From positions 1-64,000 of the forward strand of contig NZ_CTEN01000005.1 of NCBI RefSeq assembly GCF_001375655.1: DNA of 64,000 bases, in the 5' to 3' direction. Every line of letters starts with the position of its first letter. Position 1 is the stretch's first letter. The translations under genes and the position numbers were made by a program. The DNA comes from Streptococcus varani (GTDB lineage: Bacteria > Bacillota > Bacilli > Lactobacillales > Streptococcaceae). Below, in pieces: positions 20,542 to 30,258 of this stretch. The notes beneath the pieces were generated by a model. It saw only the letters and a program-made list of their open reading frames with translations, searched no databases and had not been told where the DNA came from.

Positions 20542-21004
20542 AGTAAACTCAGCGATAAACGCTTTTATCGCCCTACTTTTCGGATGCATTTAACCAACAA
20601 AGAGATTCTTAAAAAACTACTTTCTTACTCGCAGGAACTTCGAGAACACTATGAACTTTACCAACTATTGCTTTTTCATTTTCAAAAGAAGCAAGCTGAA
20701 CATTTCTTTGACCTCATTGAGGAGCTGCTTCCCAGCGTAAATCCCATCTTTCAAACTATTTTTAAAACCTTTTTGAAGGATAAGGACAAGATCATTAACG
20801 CATTAGAACTCCCCTATTCAAACGCCAAACTAGACGCTACTAACAACCTCATCAAAGTCATTAAGCGTAATGCCTTTGGTTTCCGGAACTTTGACAACTT
20901 TAAATTAAGAATTCTCATCGCTTTGAACATCAAAAAGAAGAGAACCAAGTTGGTCCTCTCCAGGTTATGACTTTTCAGCAACCCACTACAGTTGACAAAG
21001 AGCC
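20542..21004 (+). pseudogene. ISL3-family element, 3' fragment
   Basis: This is nearly identical to the right end of the complete ISL3-like element (44526-44988), with one obvious change near the start (CTCAGCGAT against CTCAACGAT). It encodes the last ~140 residues of the transposase (KRFYRPTFRMHLTNKE through RTKLVLSRL) and keeps the right terminal repeat ending AAAGAGCC at 21004. The left three quarters of the element are missing. High identity to the full copy suggests recent arrival or gene conversion. Confidence 0.85.
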
Positions 21005-21026
21005 TAGATTTGTTGGAACTACACAG

Positions 21027-21058
21027 AAAAACCCACTAGCCTAAACTAGCGGGTTGCA
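21027..21058 (-). terminator. Terminator of tuf
   Basis: Read on the minus strand: AACCCGCTAG, loop, CTAGTGGGTT and then TTTCTG, about 50 nt after the tuf stop. A good intrinsic terminator. Confidence 0.8.
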
Positions 21059-21106
21059 ATTTCAAGTTGTCTGACTCAAATTGTTATTTCTGGGAACGTA
21101 ATCGAA

Positions 21107-22303
21107 TTAAGCTTCGATTTCAGTAACGATACCTGAACCAACAGTACGTCCACCTTCACGGATAGAGAAAGTAGTACCTTGTTCAACGGCGATTGGGTGG
21201 ATCAATTCAACGTCGATAGTAACGTTATCACCAGGCATAACCATTTCAGTACCTGCTGGCAATTTGATTGAACCAGTTACGTCAGTTGTACGGAAGTAGA
21301 ACTGTGGACGGTAGTTGTCGAAGAATGGAGTGTGACGTCCACCCTCTTCTTTAGAAAGGATATAAACTTCACCTTTAAATTTAGTGTGTGGGTTGATTGA
21401 ACCTGGTTTAGAGATAACTTGTCCACGTTCGATTTCATCACGTTGTACACCACGGAGAAGGATACCAACGTTGTCCCCTGCAAGACCTTCGTCAAGCTGT
21501 TTACGGAACATTTCTACACCAGTAACGATAGCTTTTTTCTTCTCTTCTTTGATACCAACGATTTCGATTTCGTCATTGACACGAACAGTACCACGGTCGA
21601 TACGACCTGAAGCAACAGTACCACGACCAGTGATTGAGAATACGTCCTCGACTGGAAGAAGCAATGGTTTGTCAGTATCGCGTTCTGGTTCTGGGATGTA
21701 CTCATCAACAGTCGCCATCAACTCCATAACGATATCTTCATACTTAGTATCACCTTCAAGGGCTTTAAGTGCTGAACCTTGGATAACTGGAAGATCATCA
21801 CCTGGGAAGTCATATTCTGACAAGAGGTCACGGATTTCCATTTCAACCAATTCAAGCAACTCTTCATCGTCAACCAAGTCAATCTTGTTCATGAAGACGA
21901 TAAGGTGTTTAACACCAACCTGACGTGAAAGAAGGATGTGCTCACGAGTTTGTGGCATTGGTCCATCAGTTGACGCTACAACGAGGATCGCACCGTCCAT
22001 TTGGGCAGCACCAGTGATCATGTTTTTAACGTAGTCCGCGTGTCCTGGAGCGTCGATATGCGCATAGTGACGAGCTTCAGTTTCGTACTCAACGTGTGCA
22101 GTATTGATAGTGATACCGCGTTCGCGTTCTTCTGGAGCAGCATCGATAGACGCATAGTCTTTAGGTTGGTTTACTGATGAAGGCAAGCGACGTGCCAATA
22201 CAGTAGTGATAGCTGCAGTCAAAGTAGTTTTACCATGGTCAACGTGTCCGATTGTACCAATGTTAACGTGTGGTTTACTACGATCGTATTTTTCTTTTGC
22301 CAT
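21107..22303 (-). CDS. tuf: Elongation factor Tu
   Basis: A 398-residue GTPase that delivers aminoacyl-tRNA to the ribosome. G1 is [10 protein letters not shown] near residue 18; the switch regions [13 protein letters not shown] and DAPGHADYV and the NKID guanine-recognition motif are all present. Domains 2 and 3 are complete (to [11 protein letters not shown]). The frame extends six codons upstream, but the ATG at 22303 with GGAGG is the standard start. It is monocistronic here, with its own promoter and terminator, as usual in streptococci. Codon use is strongly biased, as in very highly expressed genes. Confidence 0.98.
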   Translation of the reverse strand: MAKEKYDRSKPHVNIGTIGHVDHGKTTLTAAITTVLARRLPSSVNQPKDYASIDAAPEERERGITINTAHVEYETEARHYAHIDAPGHADYVKNMITGAAQMDGAILVVASTDGPMPQTREHILLSRQVGVKHLIVFMNKIDLVDDEELLELVEMEIRDLLSEYDFPGDDLPVIQGSALKALEGDTKYEDIVMELMATVDEYIPEPERDTDKPLLLPVEDVFSITGRGTVASGRIDRGTVRVNDEIEIVGIKEEKKKAIVTGVEMFRKQLDEGLAGDNVGILLRGVQRDEIERGQVISKPGSINPHTKFKGEVYILSKEEGGRHTPFFDNYRPQFYFRTTDVTGSIKLPAGTEMVMPGDNVTIDVELIHPIAVEQGTTFSIREGGRTVGSGIVTEIEA

Positions 22304-22375
22304 TTTAGGAAAAGCCTCCAATAAAATATATTTTATAGATAGACAGTAGGCAATACGGTCTAACTTTACCTTACC

Positions 22376-22403
22376 ATTCTATCAAATTACAGCGAAATTG
22401 CAA
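22376..22403 (-). promoter_or_regulatory. Promoter of tuf
   Basis: On the minus strand: -35 TTGCAA (22398-22403), a 16-nt spacer and -10 TAGAAT (22376-22381), about 75 nt upstream of the tuf start. Confidence 0.75.
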
Positions 22404-22430
22404 GTGTTTTGTGTCTTTTCCTTTAGAATC

Positions 22431-23516
22431 TTACTTTTCTAGTTGATGATATGGTTGAATTTGGACGCTCTGTCCGATATTAGAAGCATAAATCCAGTCC
22501 GCATTTTCCAATTGTGCAAAATTTTCTGCACGGCCGGTTAGGATGACCCCGGCGAATGTAGCCGTTTTTGGATCTTGATTAGCCTCCAAATAATCTTTGA
22601 GGTACTGATCGGTTGAATAAGTTTTTCCATCTGCTCCTGTTGTAGAGGTAAAACCATAACCAGCTGCTAAGAATTTCTTTAGGTTATCTTGGAAAACACT
22701 AAAACTATTTTGCATTCCTTCTAGCGGATTCACTTGGATTTTCTTTTTATATTTTTCATATATAGCAGAGATATCTGCTTGAGGATCATTGTGCATAGTT
22801 TCCTCTATCTCTTTATTAAGTGCTGCTTGCTCTTCAGCTTCTAATCCTCTATCAAAATAGGGCCTAAATCCGAACTGATTGGCTAAATCACGACTAAAAT
22901 CTACCTCATTATCCTGACCAATCCAAATCCAATTGAGTTTTAGATTATCAGGTACTTTTTTCTCAATTTCAGCCAAAGTATAGGGCTTATCGAATGTTAT
23001 CGCTACTTCTACTGCCTGCCCTGACATCTGAGGAATAAAGTCCAAATCATGAGTTGATTTTAAGTAGACTGGCTCTTTAGCATTTTTATTATAGAAAATC
23101 GGGATTTTTTGTACCCCTCCATAAGTATAGTCTGATTTTCCTCCATCTCCTGATTTTAAATGCTCATCCTGATTCAAGGGATAAGTTAATAGAAGCGAGT
23201 AGTTTCCAGTATATTTTTCGAAAGGAACCATGATACCGTCAATATCCTTAACCCGATTGGAGTAAAAATTTCCTGAAAAATGAGATGTCGCCTGATAGCC
23301 CCAAGAAATATAGTCAATATTGGGATAAGCAATTTCAGATAGCCTCATGTAATGTTCCATCGCTTTTTCTGCGTTCTTGCTGGCTAACTTTTCCAAGGAG
23401 TAGTAAATTCCTGCTATTGCAATTAGTGCCAACAGGCAACTACCTACAACCAATTTCAATCCATGTTTGCGCTTATTTTTCTTGGCGATTTGTTCAAAAC
23501 TAGATAAGTTCTTCAT
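22431..23516 (-). CDS. Anti-sigma factor-like membrane protein (sigma-factor regulator)
   Basis: A 361-residue protein with one membrane segment near the N-terminus (about residues 20-42, LVVGSCLLALIAIAGIYYSL), a short basic cytoplasmic tail and a large extracytoplasmic part. The layout matches proteins annotated with sigma-factor regulator N- and C-terminal domains (Pfam Sigma_reg_N, Sigma_reg_C). It overlaps the 3' end of the ECF sigma gene by 17 nt, so the two are co-translated and it most likely holds that sigma factor inactive at the membrane. The signal it senses is unknown. The short N-terminal tail (about 18 residues) has no obvious ZAS zinc motif. Confidence 0.75.
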   Translation of the reverse strand: MKNLSSFEQIAKKNKRKHGLKLVVGSCLLALIAIAGIYYSLEKLASKNAEKAMEHYMRLSEIAYPNIDYISWGYQATSHFSGNFYSNRVKDIDGIMVPFEKYTGNYSLLLTYPLNQDEHLKSGDGGKSDYTYGGVQKIPIFYNKNAKEPVYLKSTHDLDFIPQMSGQAVEVAITFDKPYTLAEIEKKVPDNLKLNWIWIGQDNEVDFSRDLANQFGFRPYFDRGLEAEEQAALNKEIEETMHNDPQADISAIYEKYKKKIQVNPLEGMQNSFSVFQDNLKKFLAAGYGFTSTTGADGKTYSTDQYLKDYLEANQDPKTATFAGVILTGRAENFAQLENADWIYASNIGQSVQIQPYHQLEK

Positions 23517-23997
23517 GGCTTAACCCTCTTTCTTTTATCATTATTTTTAGTTTATTGCGGCCCCGCATAAGAGTGACTTTAACCTTGGCTTGCGAGTAAC
23601 CTAGGATATGGCTGATTTCCTTTACAGAGAATCCTTGAAAGTAATAGAGATCGATTACCAGTCGATAGGAAGTAGCCAACTCTAAAACAAGGTCATAGAG
23701 TTCGCTTCCATTGTCTTGGTCATAGCGTGTCAGCTCTTGTCGAAAAAATTCCCTCTGCAGAATTTCTCGATAGCGTTTCTCCCTCCGATAGGTATCGATA
23801 TAGGTTCGAACAGCTACCCGATACATCCAGGCCCTGATTTTTTCCAGCGGGAGAACCAAGTTGCTCTCCAATATTTTAACCAGAACATCTTGTGTGACAT
23901 CGTAACTATCTTCTTTACTGGCGCCAGATTTCATGAGATAGTAGTCAATTTCTTCCGCAATGGCAACCAATTCTTTTTCATATTGGTCCAGCCTCAT
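23500..23997 (-). CDS. ECF-type RNA polymerase sigma factor
   Basis: A 165-residue sigma-70 family protein with region 2 (about residues 20-85, DVTQDVLVKILES and IRAWMYRVAVRTYIDTYRR) and region 4 (about residues 105-155, YYFQGFSVKEISHILGYSQAKVKVTLMRGRNKL). Nothing resembling region 1 or 3 is present, as expected for the ECF class. The ATG at 23997 with AAGGAG is chosen over an ATG 14 codons upstream. Partner of the downstream membrane protein. Streptococci have very few alternative sigma factors, so this pair is notable. Confidence 0.85.
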   Translation of the reverse strand: MRLDQYEKELVAIAEEIDYYLMKSGASKEDSYDVTQDVLVKILESNLVLPLEKIRAWMYRVAVRTYIDTYRREKRYREILQREFFRQELTRYDQDNGSELYDLVLELATSYRLVIDLYYFQGFSVKEISHILGYSQAKVKVTLMRGRNKLKIMIKERGLSHEELI

Positions 23998-24057
23998 GGC
24001 CTCACCTCTCCTTCTTTCACTAGTATAACGAATAAACAAAGACTTTGGTTACAGATA

Positions 24058-24092
24058 AAGAAAAAAACTTAGGATAGTCCCAAGTTTTTTTG
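24058..24092 (-). terminator. Terminator of ppc
   Basis: Arms AAAAAACTT and AAGTTTTTTT around a GC-containing loop (AGGATAGTCCC), directly after the ppc stop and before the sigma-factor gene; usable in both directions. Confidence 0.6.
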
Positions 24093-24099
24093 AAGATGA

Positions 24100-26796
24100 T
24101 CAACCTGAATTACGCAAACCTGTTGCAATACCATTGATAGTAATATGAATCAAGTTCTCTTGATCCGCGCTCAATTCGCCTTTTCTGAGACGATTGATCA
24201 GTTCGATTTGGATATAGTTAAGCACATTGAAATAGGGCAAACGATAATGAAGACTGGCTTTCAATGATGGTAATTCAGCCAAAAGTTCCGTTTGATTTTC
24301 AATTTGTAGAATGATATTCTTGGTCAACTGCCACTCATCCAAGATGATATTGAAAACATCGCGAACATCATCATCTTCAACCATCTTAGCATATTCAAAG
24401 GCGATGTTCATATTAGATTTAGATAGGACCATATCTACATTAGAGAGAAGCGAACGGAAGAATGGCCAGTTTTCATACATGGTCTGTAGTTTCTCCAGAT
24501 TTTCCGGTGCTTGATCGATAAAGCCTTTGAAGCTCGAACCCACCCCATACCAACCTGGTAACATAATCCGGTTTTGAGACCATGAGAAGACCCAAGGAAT
24601 GGCACGGAGTCCTGAGATTTCCGTAATGGTTTTACGAGCTGCAGGGCGAGATCCAATATTAAGGCTAGATACCTCACGAATCGGGCTAGCAGCAAAGAAA
24701 TAGTCGTAGAAATGAGGGTGTTTGAAAACCAAATCCCGATAGATATCATAGGAATGGCTTACAATATCATCCATCGTTGCACGGTAATTGATGATTTCTT
24801 CAGGATCTGTAATCATCTGAGTGACCATGCGATCAAGTGTTGCTGAAACCAGCATCTCCAAATTATAGTAAGCAGCATCAACATTTCCGTATTTATTACC
24901 AATGACTTCACCTTGTTCAGTCAAGCGGATGCGGTCTTTGATGGAACCGAAAGGTTGTGAAGTAATAGCATCATAAGATGGGCCCCCTCCACGGCCTACT
25001 GTCCCCCCTCGACCATGGAAGAAGGTAATTTTAATACCAAATTCTTCTCCAATTTTTGTCAATTCATTTTGAGCCTTGTAGAGAGTCCAACCGGATGACA
25101 GATAGCCCCCATCCTTATTGGAATCTGAATACCCCAACATGATTTCTTGATAGTTCCGATTGCCAGCAATCCATTTCTTAGTTAAATCCAGGTTCAAATA
25201 GCGTCGCATAATGTCTGATGCATTGTCCAAATCTTCGATGGTTTCAAAGAGAGGAACAATTTGCACCCGGGCTGTTTCTGTGTCAACAAGCCCTACCTCT
25301 TTGAGGAGAACTGCCAACTCCAGCAAGTCCGATACACTTTCTGAGTGAGAAATAATGTGTTGCTTGATGACTTCTTCACCCAATTTGTCCTTGAGTTCAC
25401 GAGCTGCTTGGAAAATAGCCAATTCTTTTTGCAATTGCTCAGATTTGGGAGCATGGGTTGCAGATAAGATACGTGGATCTTCCTGCAATTGCTTAAGGAG
25501 GACGTAACACTTAGCCTCTTCCGACAGCTTACTGTAATCTTCTACCACTTGAGCTGTCGCCAACAACTCTGCAACACTTGCTTCGTGAATACTGGAGTCT
25601 TGACGCATATCGATACTAGCAAGGTAAAAACCAAAAGCTTCAATAGCTTCCAGCAATTCCGTAAATTCACCCTTTATAAGAGCCGTTGATTTGTTTTCTT
25701 CAAGGGAGGATTTGATGGCTAAGAGATCTGACTGGAACTCCTTGACATTGGCATAGCGAGGTTCTAATTTTTTATCTTCAATCAAGTATTGCTTGGTGTT
25801 TTCCAACTTCATCCTGATGAAATGGAAAGCACGACGATAGGGTTCATGTTCGCGATAGACTGAGCTATCTTCTGACAAATCAGCTAAAACCAATACCTCT
25901 GAACTGACATCAACAATAGCAGTTGACAGTGAAAAGGTCCGGTACAGACTGTCCAATTTTTCGTCATAATAATTCATGATAACTTCAGCTTGGGTAAATG
26001 CTGATAATTTAAGGGTATCTGCAGTAACAAATGGATTCCCATCACGGTCGCCCCCAATCCACATACCCATTGTAATCGGCAGCGGATGTTGAAGATCAAT
26101 CCCTCTCTCAGATGCCAAGCGTTTGTACTCGGATTGCAATTTAGTCACCGCTTTGATGAAAGAACTTTCATAGTAGTTCATGACGTTGCTAATCTCATTG
26201 CTGACCTTTAGTTTTCGCTCCCGAATCATCTCGGTTTGCATAATGATTTCAATGTAACAACGTAGTTCATCTAACCACTTGTCTCTGTTCATGAGACCTA
26301 ATTTAACATCTCTATAGCGACGAAGAAGATTGTGAATCTTGTGAGTCAACTCTAACATAGACTGACGTTGAACCTGAGTTGGATGGGCTGTCAGAACAGG
26401 TACCACATTTAAGTGCTCTAAGATTTCAGCCGCATCCTCACGACTAGCTACTAAATCAATGGTAGAAGATAATTTCCCGAGATAATCTTCACCAGCATTG
26501 TTTTTGTAGTTAATTTCATACGCTAAATCAACATCCTCCGAGATATTAATCAAGAGTGGAAGAACTGCAAAATAACGAGAAATAACAGCCAGTTCATCAT
26601 TGGTCAGGGTAGCAATAATCGTTAACAATTCATGATAATTGTCTTCAATGGATAAATCAGCTAAAGCAAGAATTTTATCAAAGGTCTCACCTGGAATCAG
26701 TTGGCGTGCCACATCTTCCAGTGTATCTGTTAAAATCCTCACTTCTTCTTGGATAGCATCTTTGTTATTGTAGTTTTCGAGTTTTTGAATAGACAT
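24100..26796 (-). CDS. ppc: Phosphoenolpyruvate carboxylase
   Basis: An 898-residue enzyme that fixes bicarbonate onto PEP to give oxaloacetate, supplying aspartate-family amino acids in an organism with an incomplete TCA cycle. Active-site landmarks are the N-terminal [11 protein letters not shown] (catalytic His), [15 protein letters not shown], the C-terminal [16 protein letters not shown] glycine loop, and GSRPAARK. Length matches bacterial enzymes. It is followed by a terminator and preceded by ftsW, an order also known in other streptococci. Confidence 0.97.
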   Translation of the reverse strand: MSIQKLENYNNKDAIQEEVRILTDTLEDVARQLIPGETFDKILALADLSIEDNYHELLTIIATLTNDELAVISRYFAVLPLLINISEDVDLAYEINYKNNAGEDYLGKLSSTIDLVASREDAAEILEHLNVVPVLTAHPTQVQRQSMLELTHKIHNLLRRYRDVKLGLMNRDKWLDELRCYIEIIMQTEMIRERKLKVSNEISNVMNYYESSFIKAVTKLQSEYKRLASERGIDLQHPLPITMGMWIGGDRDGNPFVTADTLKLSAFTQAEVIMNYYDEKLDSLYRTFSLSTAIVDVSSEVLVLADLSEDSSVYREHEPYRRAFHFIRMKLENTKQYLIEDKKLEPRYANVKEFQSDLLAIKSSLEENKSTALIKGEFTELLEAIEAFGFYLASIDMRQDSSIHEASVAELLATAQVVEDYSKLSEEAKCYVLLKQLQEDPRILSATHAPKSEQLQKELAIFQAARELKDKLGEEVIKQHIISHSESVSDLLELAVLLKEVGLVDTETARVQIVPLFETIEDLDNASDIMRRYLNLDLTKKWIAGNRNYQEIMLGYSDSNKDGGYLSSGWTLYKAQNELTKIGEEFGIKITFFHGRGGTVGRGGGPSYDAITSQPFGSIKDRIRLTEQGEVIGNKYGNVDAAYYNLEMLVSATLDRMVTQMITDPEEIINYRATMDDIVSHSYDIYRDLVFKHPHFYDYFFAASPIREVSSLNIGSRPAARKTITEISGLRAIPWVFSWSQNRIMLPGWYGVGSSFKGFIDQAPENLEKLQTMYENWPFFRSLLSNVDMVLSKSNMNIAFEYAKMVEDDDVRDVFNIILDEWQLTKNIILQIENQTELLAELPSLKASLHYRLPYFNVLNYIQIELINRLRKGELSADQENLIHITINGIATGLRNSG

Positions 26797-26833
26797 ATAG
26801 TTTCCTCTCTATATTTGCTAGATCAAGATCATG

Positions 26834-28045
26834 CTAATGGAAGGTTTCTTCAATTTCTTTTTCTAAAAGAAGGCGACGCTCGTGGGCATCAATATTAAGA
26901 ACAAAGGCAATACCGACGGAAATAATTAAGAGACTACTGCCTCCCTGCGACAGGAAGGGGAAAGTTACTCCTGTGGCTGGAATCAATCCTGAAATCCCAC
27001 CAATATTGACAAAGGCTTGAACCAGGAGCATACCTGCAATACCTAAGGACATCATAGAATTGAAAGGATCTCGTGCACGAATACCAACCACAATAATTCG
27101 TAAAATAAGAAAGAATAGAATGGCTAAAATCAAGCTAGCTCCTACTAAACCCAATTCCTCAATCACAATAGAAAAGGCAAAGTCTGTGTGAGCCTCTGGT
27201 AAGTATCCCTTTTTCTCAATGGAGTTTCCTAAGCCAAGTCCTAACCAGCCACCATTGCTCATAGCATAATAGGAATTGGCCAGCTGCAAGCCGGCATCCG
27301 TCGCATCTTTAAAGGGATTAAAGAAAGCCGAGAAGCGCTTAGCGATATAACCAAAAATGGGAATCTTTGCTACCACATCCACACCAATCAGCCAAATCGA
27401 ACCTAAAAGCAGAGTTGAGGCCGAAACGATTGCGATCAAGGCCGTTGAAAACCAGCGATAGCCGATGCCGCTAACAGAGAGCATAATGACAATAATGAGG
27501 GCAACAATGGTTGCATTTCCCAAATCTGGCAGTGTTGCTACCAAAATAAGAAAGACCATACTAATGATCCGCCAGTCATTGAGTCGGTTGGGCATCCATC
27601 TTCCCTTAGTTAAAGCCTGATAGTCATAGGTTCCAATATCAGACTGAATCATATCAAATTTTTGGGCCAAAAACCAAATGATGATGAGTTTGAGATACTC
27701 AGCCGGTTGCAAGCTAATCCCACCAAAGCGAATCCAACCATGGGCTCCATTGACTTGAGTAAAAAAACGGGACAAAATCAAGAGACCAATTTCAATGAGA
27801 ATGACAATGTTAACAACTGAGCTCTTCCTAAGAAAACTGAGTCGCATACGGTAGATAAGGAAAATCCCAATTAAACTGATCAGCCAAAAAAGAGCTTGAT
27901 TCATTACCGAGCGAAAAGGATTTCCACCACTTTGGATTTGGAGAGCTGAGGTTGTTGAATAGACAATAATCAAACCAATAATGGATAACATGAGATAAGG
28001 TATGAGTATTGAATAATTTAAAAAATGCCTTTTAGCAATCTTCAT
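26834..28045 (-). CDS. ftsW: FtsW, SEDS peptidoglycan glycosyltransferase
   Basis: A 403-residue polytopic protein (about 10 membrane segments) of the FtsW/RodA/SpoVE (SEDS) family, the septal peptidoglycan polymerase of the divisome. Family marks: INGAHGWIRFGGISLQPAEYLKL (given in part: WIRFGGISLQPAEYLKL), the loop with PEAHTDFAFSIVIEELGL, and GGISGLIPATGVTFPFLSQG near the C-terminus. The position next to ppc supports FtsW over RodA. A decayed IS sits about 125 nt upstream, so the control region is short. Confidence 0.93.
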   Translation of the reverse strand: MKIAKRHFLNYSILIPYLMLSIIGLIIVYSTTSALQIQSGGNPFRSVMNQALFWLISLIGIFLIYRMRLSFLRKSSVVNIVILIEIGLLILSRFFTQVNGAHGWIRFGGISLQPAEYLKLIIIWFLAQKFDMIQSDIGTYDYQALTKGRWMPNRLNDWRIISMVFLILVATLPDLGNATIVALIIVIMLSVSGIGYRWFSTALIAIVSASTLLLGSIWLIGVDVVAKIPIFGYIAKRFSAFFNPFKDATDAGLQLANSYYAMSNGGWLGLGLGNSIEKKGYLPEAHTDFAFSIVIEELGLVGASLILAILFFLILRIIVVGIRARDPFNSMMSLGIAGMLLVQAFVNIGGISGLIPATGVTFPFLSQGGSSLLIISVGIAFVLNIDAHERRLLLEKEIEETFH

Positions 28046-28127
28046 TTTTTCTCCTGGTAACTGTTCAAAAGGCTTATGTTAAGACCTATTTTGGGGCAGT
28101 CACGATAATTTTTAGAATATTATTACT

Positions 28128-28136
28128 ATTATACCA
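28128..28136 (-). promoter_or_regulatory. Extended -10 promoter of ftsW
   Basis: The minus strand carries TGGTATAAT, an extended -10, about 85 nt upstream of ftsW. No good -35 is seen; the IS-like element begins 36 nt further upstream (28172), so insertion may have removed or replaced upstream control sequence. Confidence 0.6.
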
Positions 28137-28171
28137 TAAAATCTCCATCTGGACGAAGACTAAAAGAGACC

Positions 28172-29219
28172 GAACCATTCCCCTTGTTGCCTTTTTCTCA
28201 TAATTTCGTATATTTTTAAAAAGAATGGAGAGTGAACTTGTCCGCAGAATGGTATTTTTCTAACCTTGACTAGTCATTTCAAAGCTAATCTTGAAAAAAG
28301 GGCGCACTTGGCCCTTGTAAGTGGAGGGATTTTTTAAACAACCCAACTCGCCAGATGCGCTTGGTTTCCAGTCTTCAACTTTGCCAGGGCAAAGCCAATC
28401 ATGACAAGAAAACTCATACTGATAGCTAACCTCATCTTCTTCAGGCCTCGAATGGTATGATTCTCAAAACGAAAATCCCTGTCCAATCTTCCGTTAACCC
28501 GCTCCACAGAAGTTCTCTTCTTGTACTGTCGCTTAAATTTCTGACTAGCTCGTCCAACTTTGTTAAAAATAATGGGTTCAAAACTCCTTTTCAAGCGAAA
28601 AATCCGATCATCTTGGTATTGTGGGTGAAAGCCATAACGCAGACTATCACAGGATTTATCATAACCTTTATACAATAACTCTATTTCTTCACATTGATCA
28701 TCTACCCAGAAGACTTGACCTGACTGGTTATAGACAATATCAGTATCTAAATATTGTCGTGTTTCCTCCTCTTTCCATCGATGAGGTGCATCAATAATAG
28801 GGAGAATATCCGCATCCTCTAAGAGGTGTTGAAGCGGTTCACCGCTGTAACCGCGATCTGCCATCAGATACTGAGCTCTGTCTAAAACCTTCTCACTTAG
28901 GTGACTAATCATCTTCTTAGCGACAGTCTGTTCCCCCTTTGAAGCAGGTGTCACTTCCCAGGCAATCGGGAGTTCGTAATGGGCATCCACGATGAGATGA
29001 CAGCGAAATCCATAGTAATTTTCTTTTTTCACGTACCCATTTTTACCATGTCTTTCTTTACAAGTGAAATCGGCATCCAGATCAGATCGCTTATTATAAC
29101 GCTTTGACGTTGAATGATGGCTCATAAAGGGAAAAATCGCTACAGACCGTGGCGATTTTTCTTTTTAGGTGATCCTTAAACCTTGATAAATCTAAGTTCA
29201 AGAAAAAGGGGAATGATTC
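28172..29219 (-). mobile_element. IS1182-like element, deleted copy 2
   Basis: Ends GAACCATTCCCC (left) and GAATCATTCCCC (minus strand, right) match copy 1. It is flanked by GAGACC on both sides (28166-28171, 29220-29225), a likely 6-bp target duplication. The 3' two thirds of the transposase gene are present and the 5' part is deleted: the gene's middle joins directly to the right-end non-coding sequence near 29093. Its deletion is complementary to that of copy 1. Confidence 0.75.
28334..29125 (-). pseudogene. IS1182-like transposase lacking its N-terminus
   Basis: The open frame gives 263 residues. The first ~12 (MSHHSTSKRYNK) come from the non-coding end of the IS and are not original protein. 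After that the DDE core follows: DADFTCKERHGKNGYVKKE, LIVDAHYELPIAWEVTPA, LMADRGYSGE, then RTSVERVNGRLDRDF and RGLKKMRLAISMSFLVMIG. The N-terminal domain (~40 residues or more, including the start seen in copy 1) is missing, so the protein is probably inactive or at best a regulator of transposition. Confidence 0.75.
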
Positions 29220-29236
29220 GAGACCATTATAGTAAA

Positions 29237-29271
29237 AGAAAAAAAGAGGGATAGAAAAACTATCCAACTCT
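29237..29271 (-). terminator. Terminator of the DUF4430 lipoprotein gene
   Basis: On the minus strand: GAGTTGGATAG, loop TTTTT, CTATCCCTC, then a long T run. Immediately after the lipoprotein stop at 29274. Confidence 0.85.
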
Positions 29272-29273
29272 TG

Positions 29274-29651
29274 CTATTCAAATTTTTCTAAGTAAAATTC
29301 AATCTTGTCACCTTGTGAAAGAGTCATTTCTTCTACGCCTTTTGGCGCTAACTCTCCGTTAATCGTATACATCCAATAGGTATTTTTGGAGGCATCCTGG
29401 CTAACTCCGTCAATAGAGGTTACCATACCAGCATCTATTTCGACCTTATGGTTTGCTTTCAAGGCATCAAGGACTGTAGTTCCCTCCTTAAAACTATCTT
29501 CCTTGCTAAGGGTATCCTTCTCAAGAACTACACTGAGGGTAACAGATACCATATCTGCTGAATTTTCAGTAGGTTTTGTGCTAGTTTGACAAGCTGTTAA
29601 GACCAGGATTGTCAAAAGACTAGTCAGAGCTACTAATAGTTTTTTCATCAT
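29274..29651 (-). CDS. DUF4430 lipoprotein (transcobalamin-like C-terminal domain)
   Basis: A 125-residue lipoprotein. The lipobox LVLTAC at about residues 17-22 predicts signal peptidase II cleavage and lipid attachment. The mature part is one DUF4430 domain (KEGTTVLDALKANHKVEI, TYWMYTINGE, PKGVEEMTLSQGDKIEF). InterPro relates this domain to the C-terminal part of transcobalamin. The start at 29651 has AGGAG 8 nt upstream; the frame is open much further upstream but within the neighbouring gene. It overlaps the end of the ECF S-component gene by 32 nt, so the two are translationally coupled and probably function together in uptake. Confidence 0.8.
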   Translation of the reverse strand: MMKKLLVALTSLLTILVLTACQTSTKPTENSADMVSVTLSVVLEKDTLSKEDSFKEGTTVLDALKANHKVEIDAGMVTSIDGVSQDASKNTYWMYTINGELAPKGVEEMTLSQGDKIEFYLEKFE

Positions 29652-30135
29652 AATAAAATCTCCTAAATAATTGATCAATAATGGGGTAAAAGAGAGCCGT
29701 TGAGATAGCATGAAGTAAATCAAAAAAAAAACCATTCAACCAATAAATATAGAGATTGGCCCCGAATTGATAGGCAATTGGAATACTAATCCAAAATCCA
29801 TAGGTAAAGGTTATGAGGCCAGCCACTATACTTTGAAAAACGATAGCTTTCTTTAGCCTTCTGGTCAGAGGTAGAAGGATATAGTACCAGATTAGCATAA
29901 TCATCGCAAAACTGAAAATCTGCCAAACTACTACCAGGCTAAATCCAAAAATTAGACTGGAGCCCAACATGGTCAGAGCCATGACTAAGATACTATCTTT
30001 TAAGTCCAAATAAATGAGGCTAACAAGAAAAAAAGCAGTCACCGGTTTGATATTCGGGAAGTAGGCAAAACCTAATCGCAAAGCAATACAGAGAGCTGCC
30101 AGAATGGCAATGCGACTCATTCTTTTAGCTGTCAT
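29620..30135 (-). CDS. ECF transporter S component
   Basis: A 171-residue protein with about six membrane segments, typical of substrate-binding (S) components of group II energy-coupling-factor transporters. These share a common EcfA/A'/T module encoded elsewhere, and no EcfA or EcfT gene is present here. The N-terminal RMSRIAILAALCIALRLG is typical, including the Ala-rich helix that docks on EcfT. The start at 30135 has AAAGG upstream. Its partner is a DUF4430 lipoprotein. Cobalamin or a related corrinoid is a reasonable guess from that domain, but no cobalamin riboswitch is visible and the substrate is unproven. Confidence 0.75.
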   Translation of the reverse strand: MTAKRMSRIAILAALCIALRLGFAYFPNIKPVTAFFLVSLIYLDLKDSILVMALTMLGSSLIFGFSLVVVWQIFSFAMIMLIWYYILLPLTRRLKKAIVFQSIVAGLITFTYGFWISIPIAYQFGANLYIYWLNGFFFDLLHAISTALFYPIIDQLFRRFYYDEKTISSSD

Positions 30136-30222
30136 ATAGCAAGTACCTTTCTGTAAATTCACCACTATTCTACTCTATCTTATTCTATTTTTTCTGTCAA
30201 GAAATATCTGCATACAATTCCT

Positions 30223-30251
30223 TTGATATATTTTATGAATTAAGTTAAAAT
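30223..30251 (+). promoter_or_regulatory. Promoter giving a predicted leaderless transcript
   Basis: -35 TTGATA (30223-30228), 17-nt spacer, -10 TAAAAT (30246-30251). The expected start of transcription, about 7 nt later, falls at or next to the ATG (30259) of the muramidase gene, and there is no Shine-Dalgarno in TAGTTTCG. Confidence 0.7.
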
Positions 30252-30258
30252 AGTTTCG

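Noticed and set aside
29652..30258. Cobalamin riboswitch upstream of the DUF4430/ECF pair
   Set aside because: The upstream gap is only about 120 nt and no B12-box-like sequence was found; the muramidase promoter also lies there.
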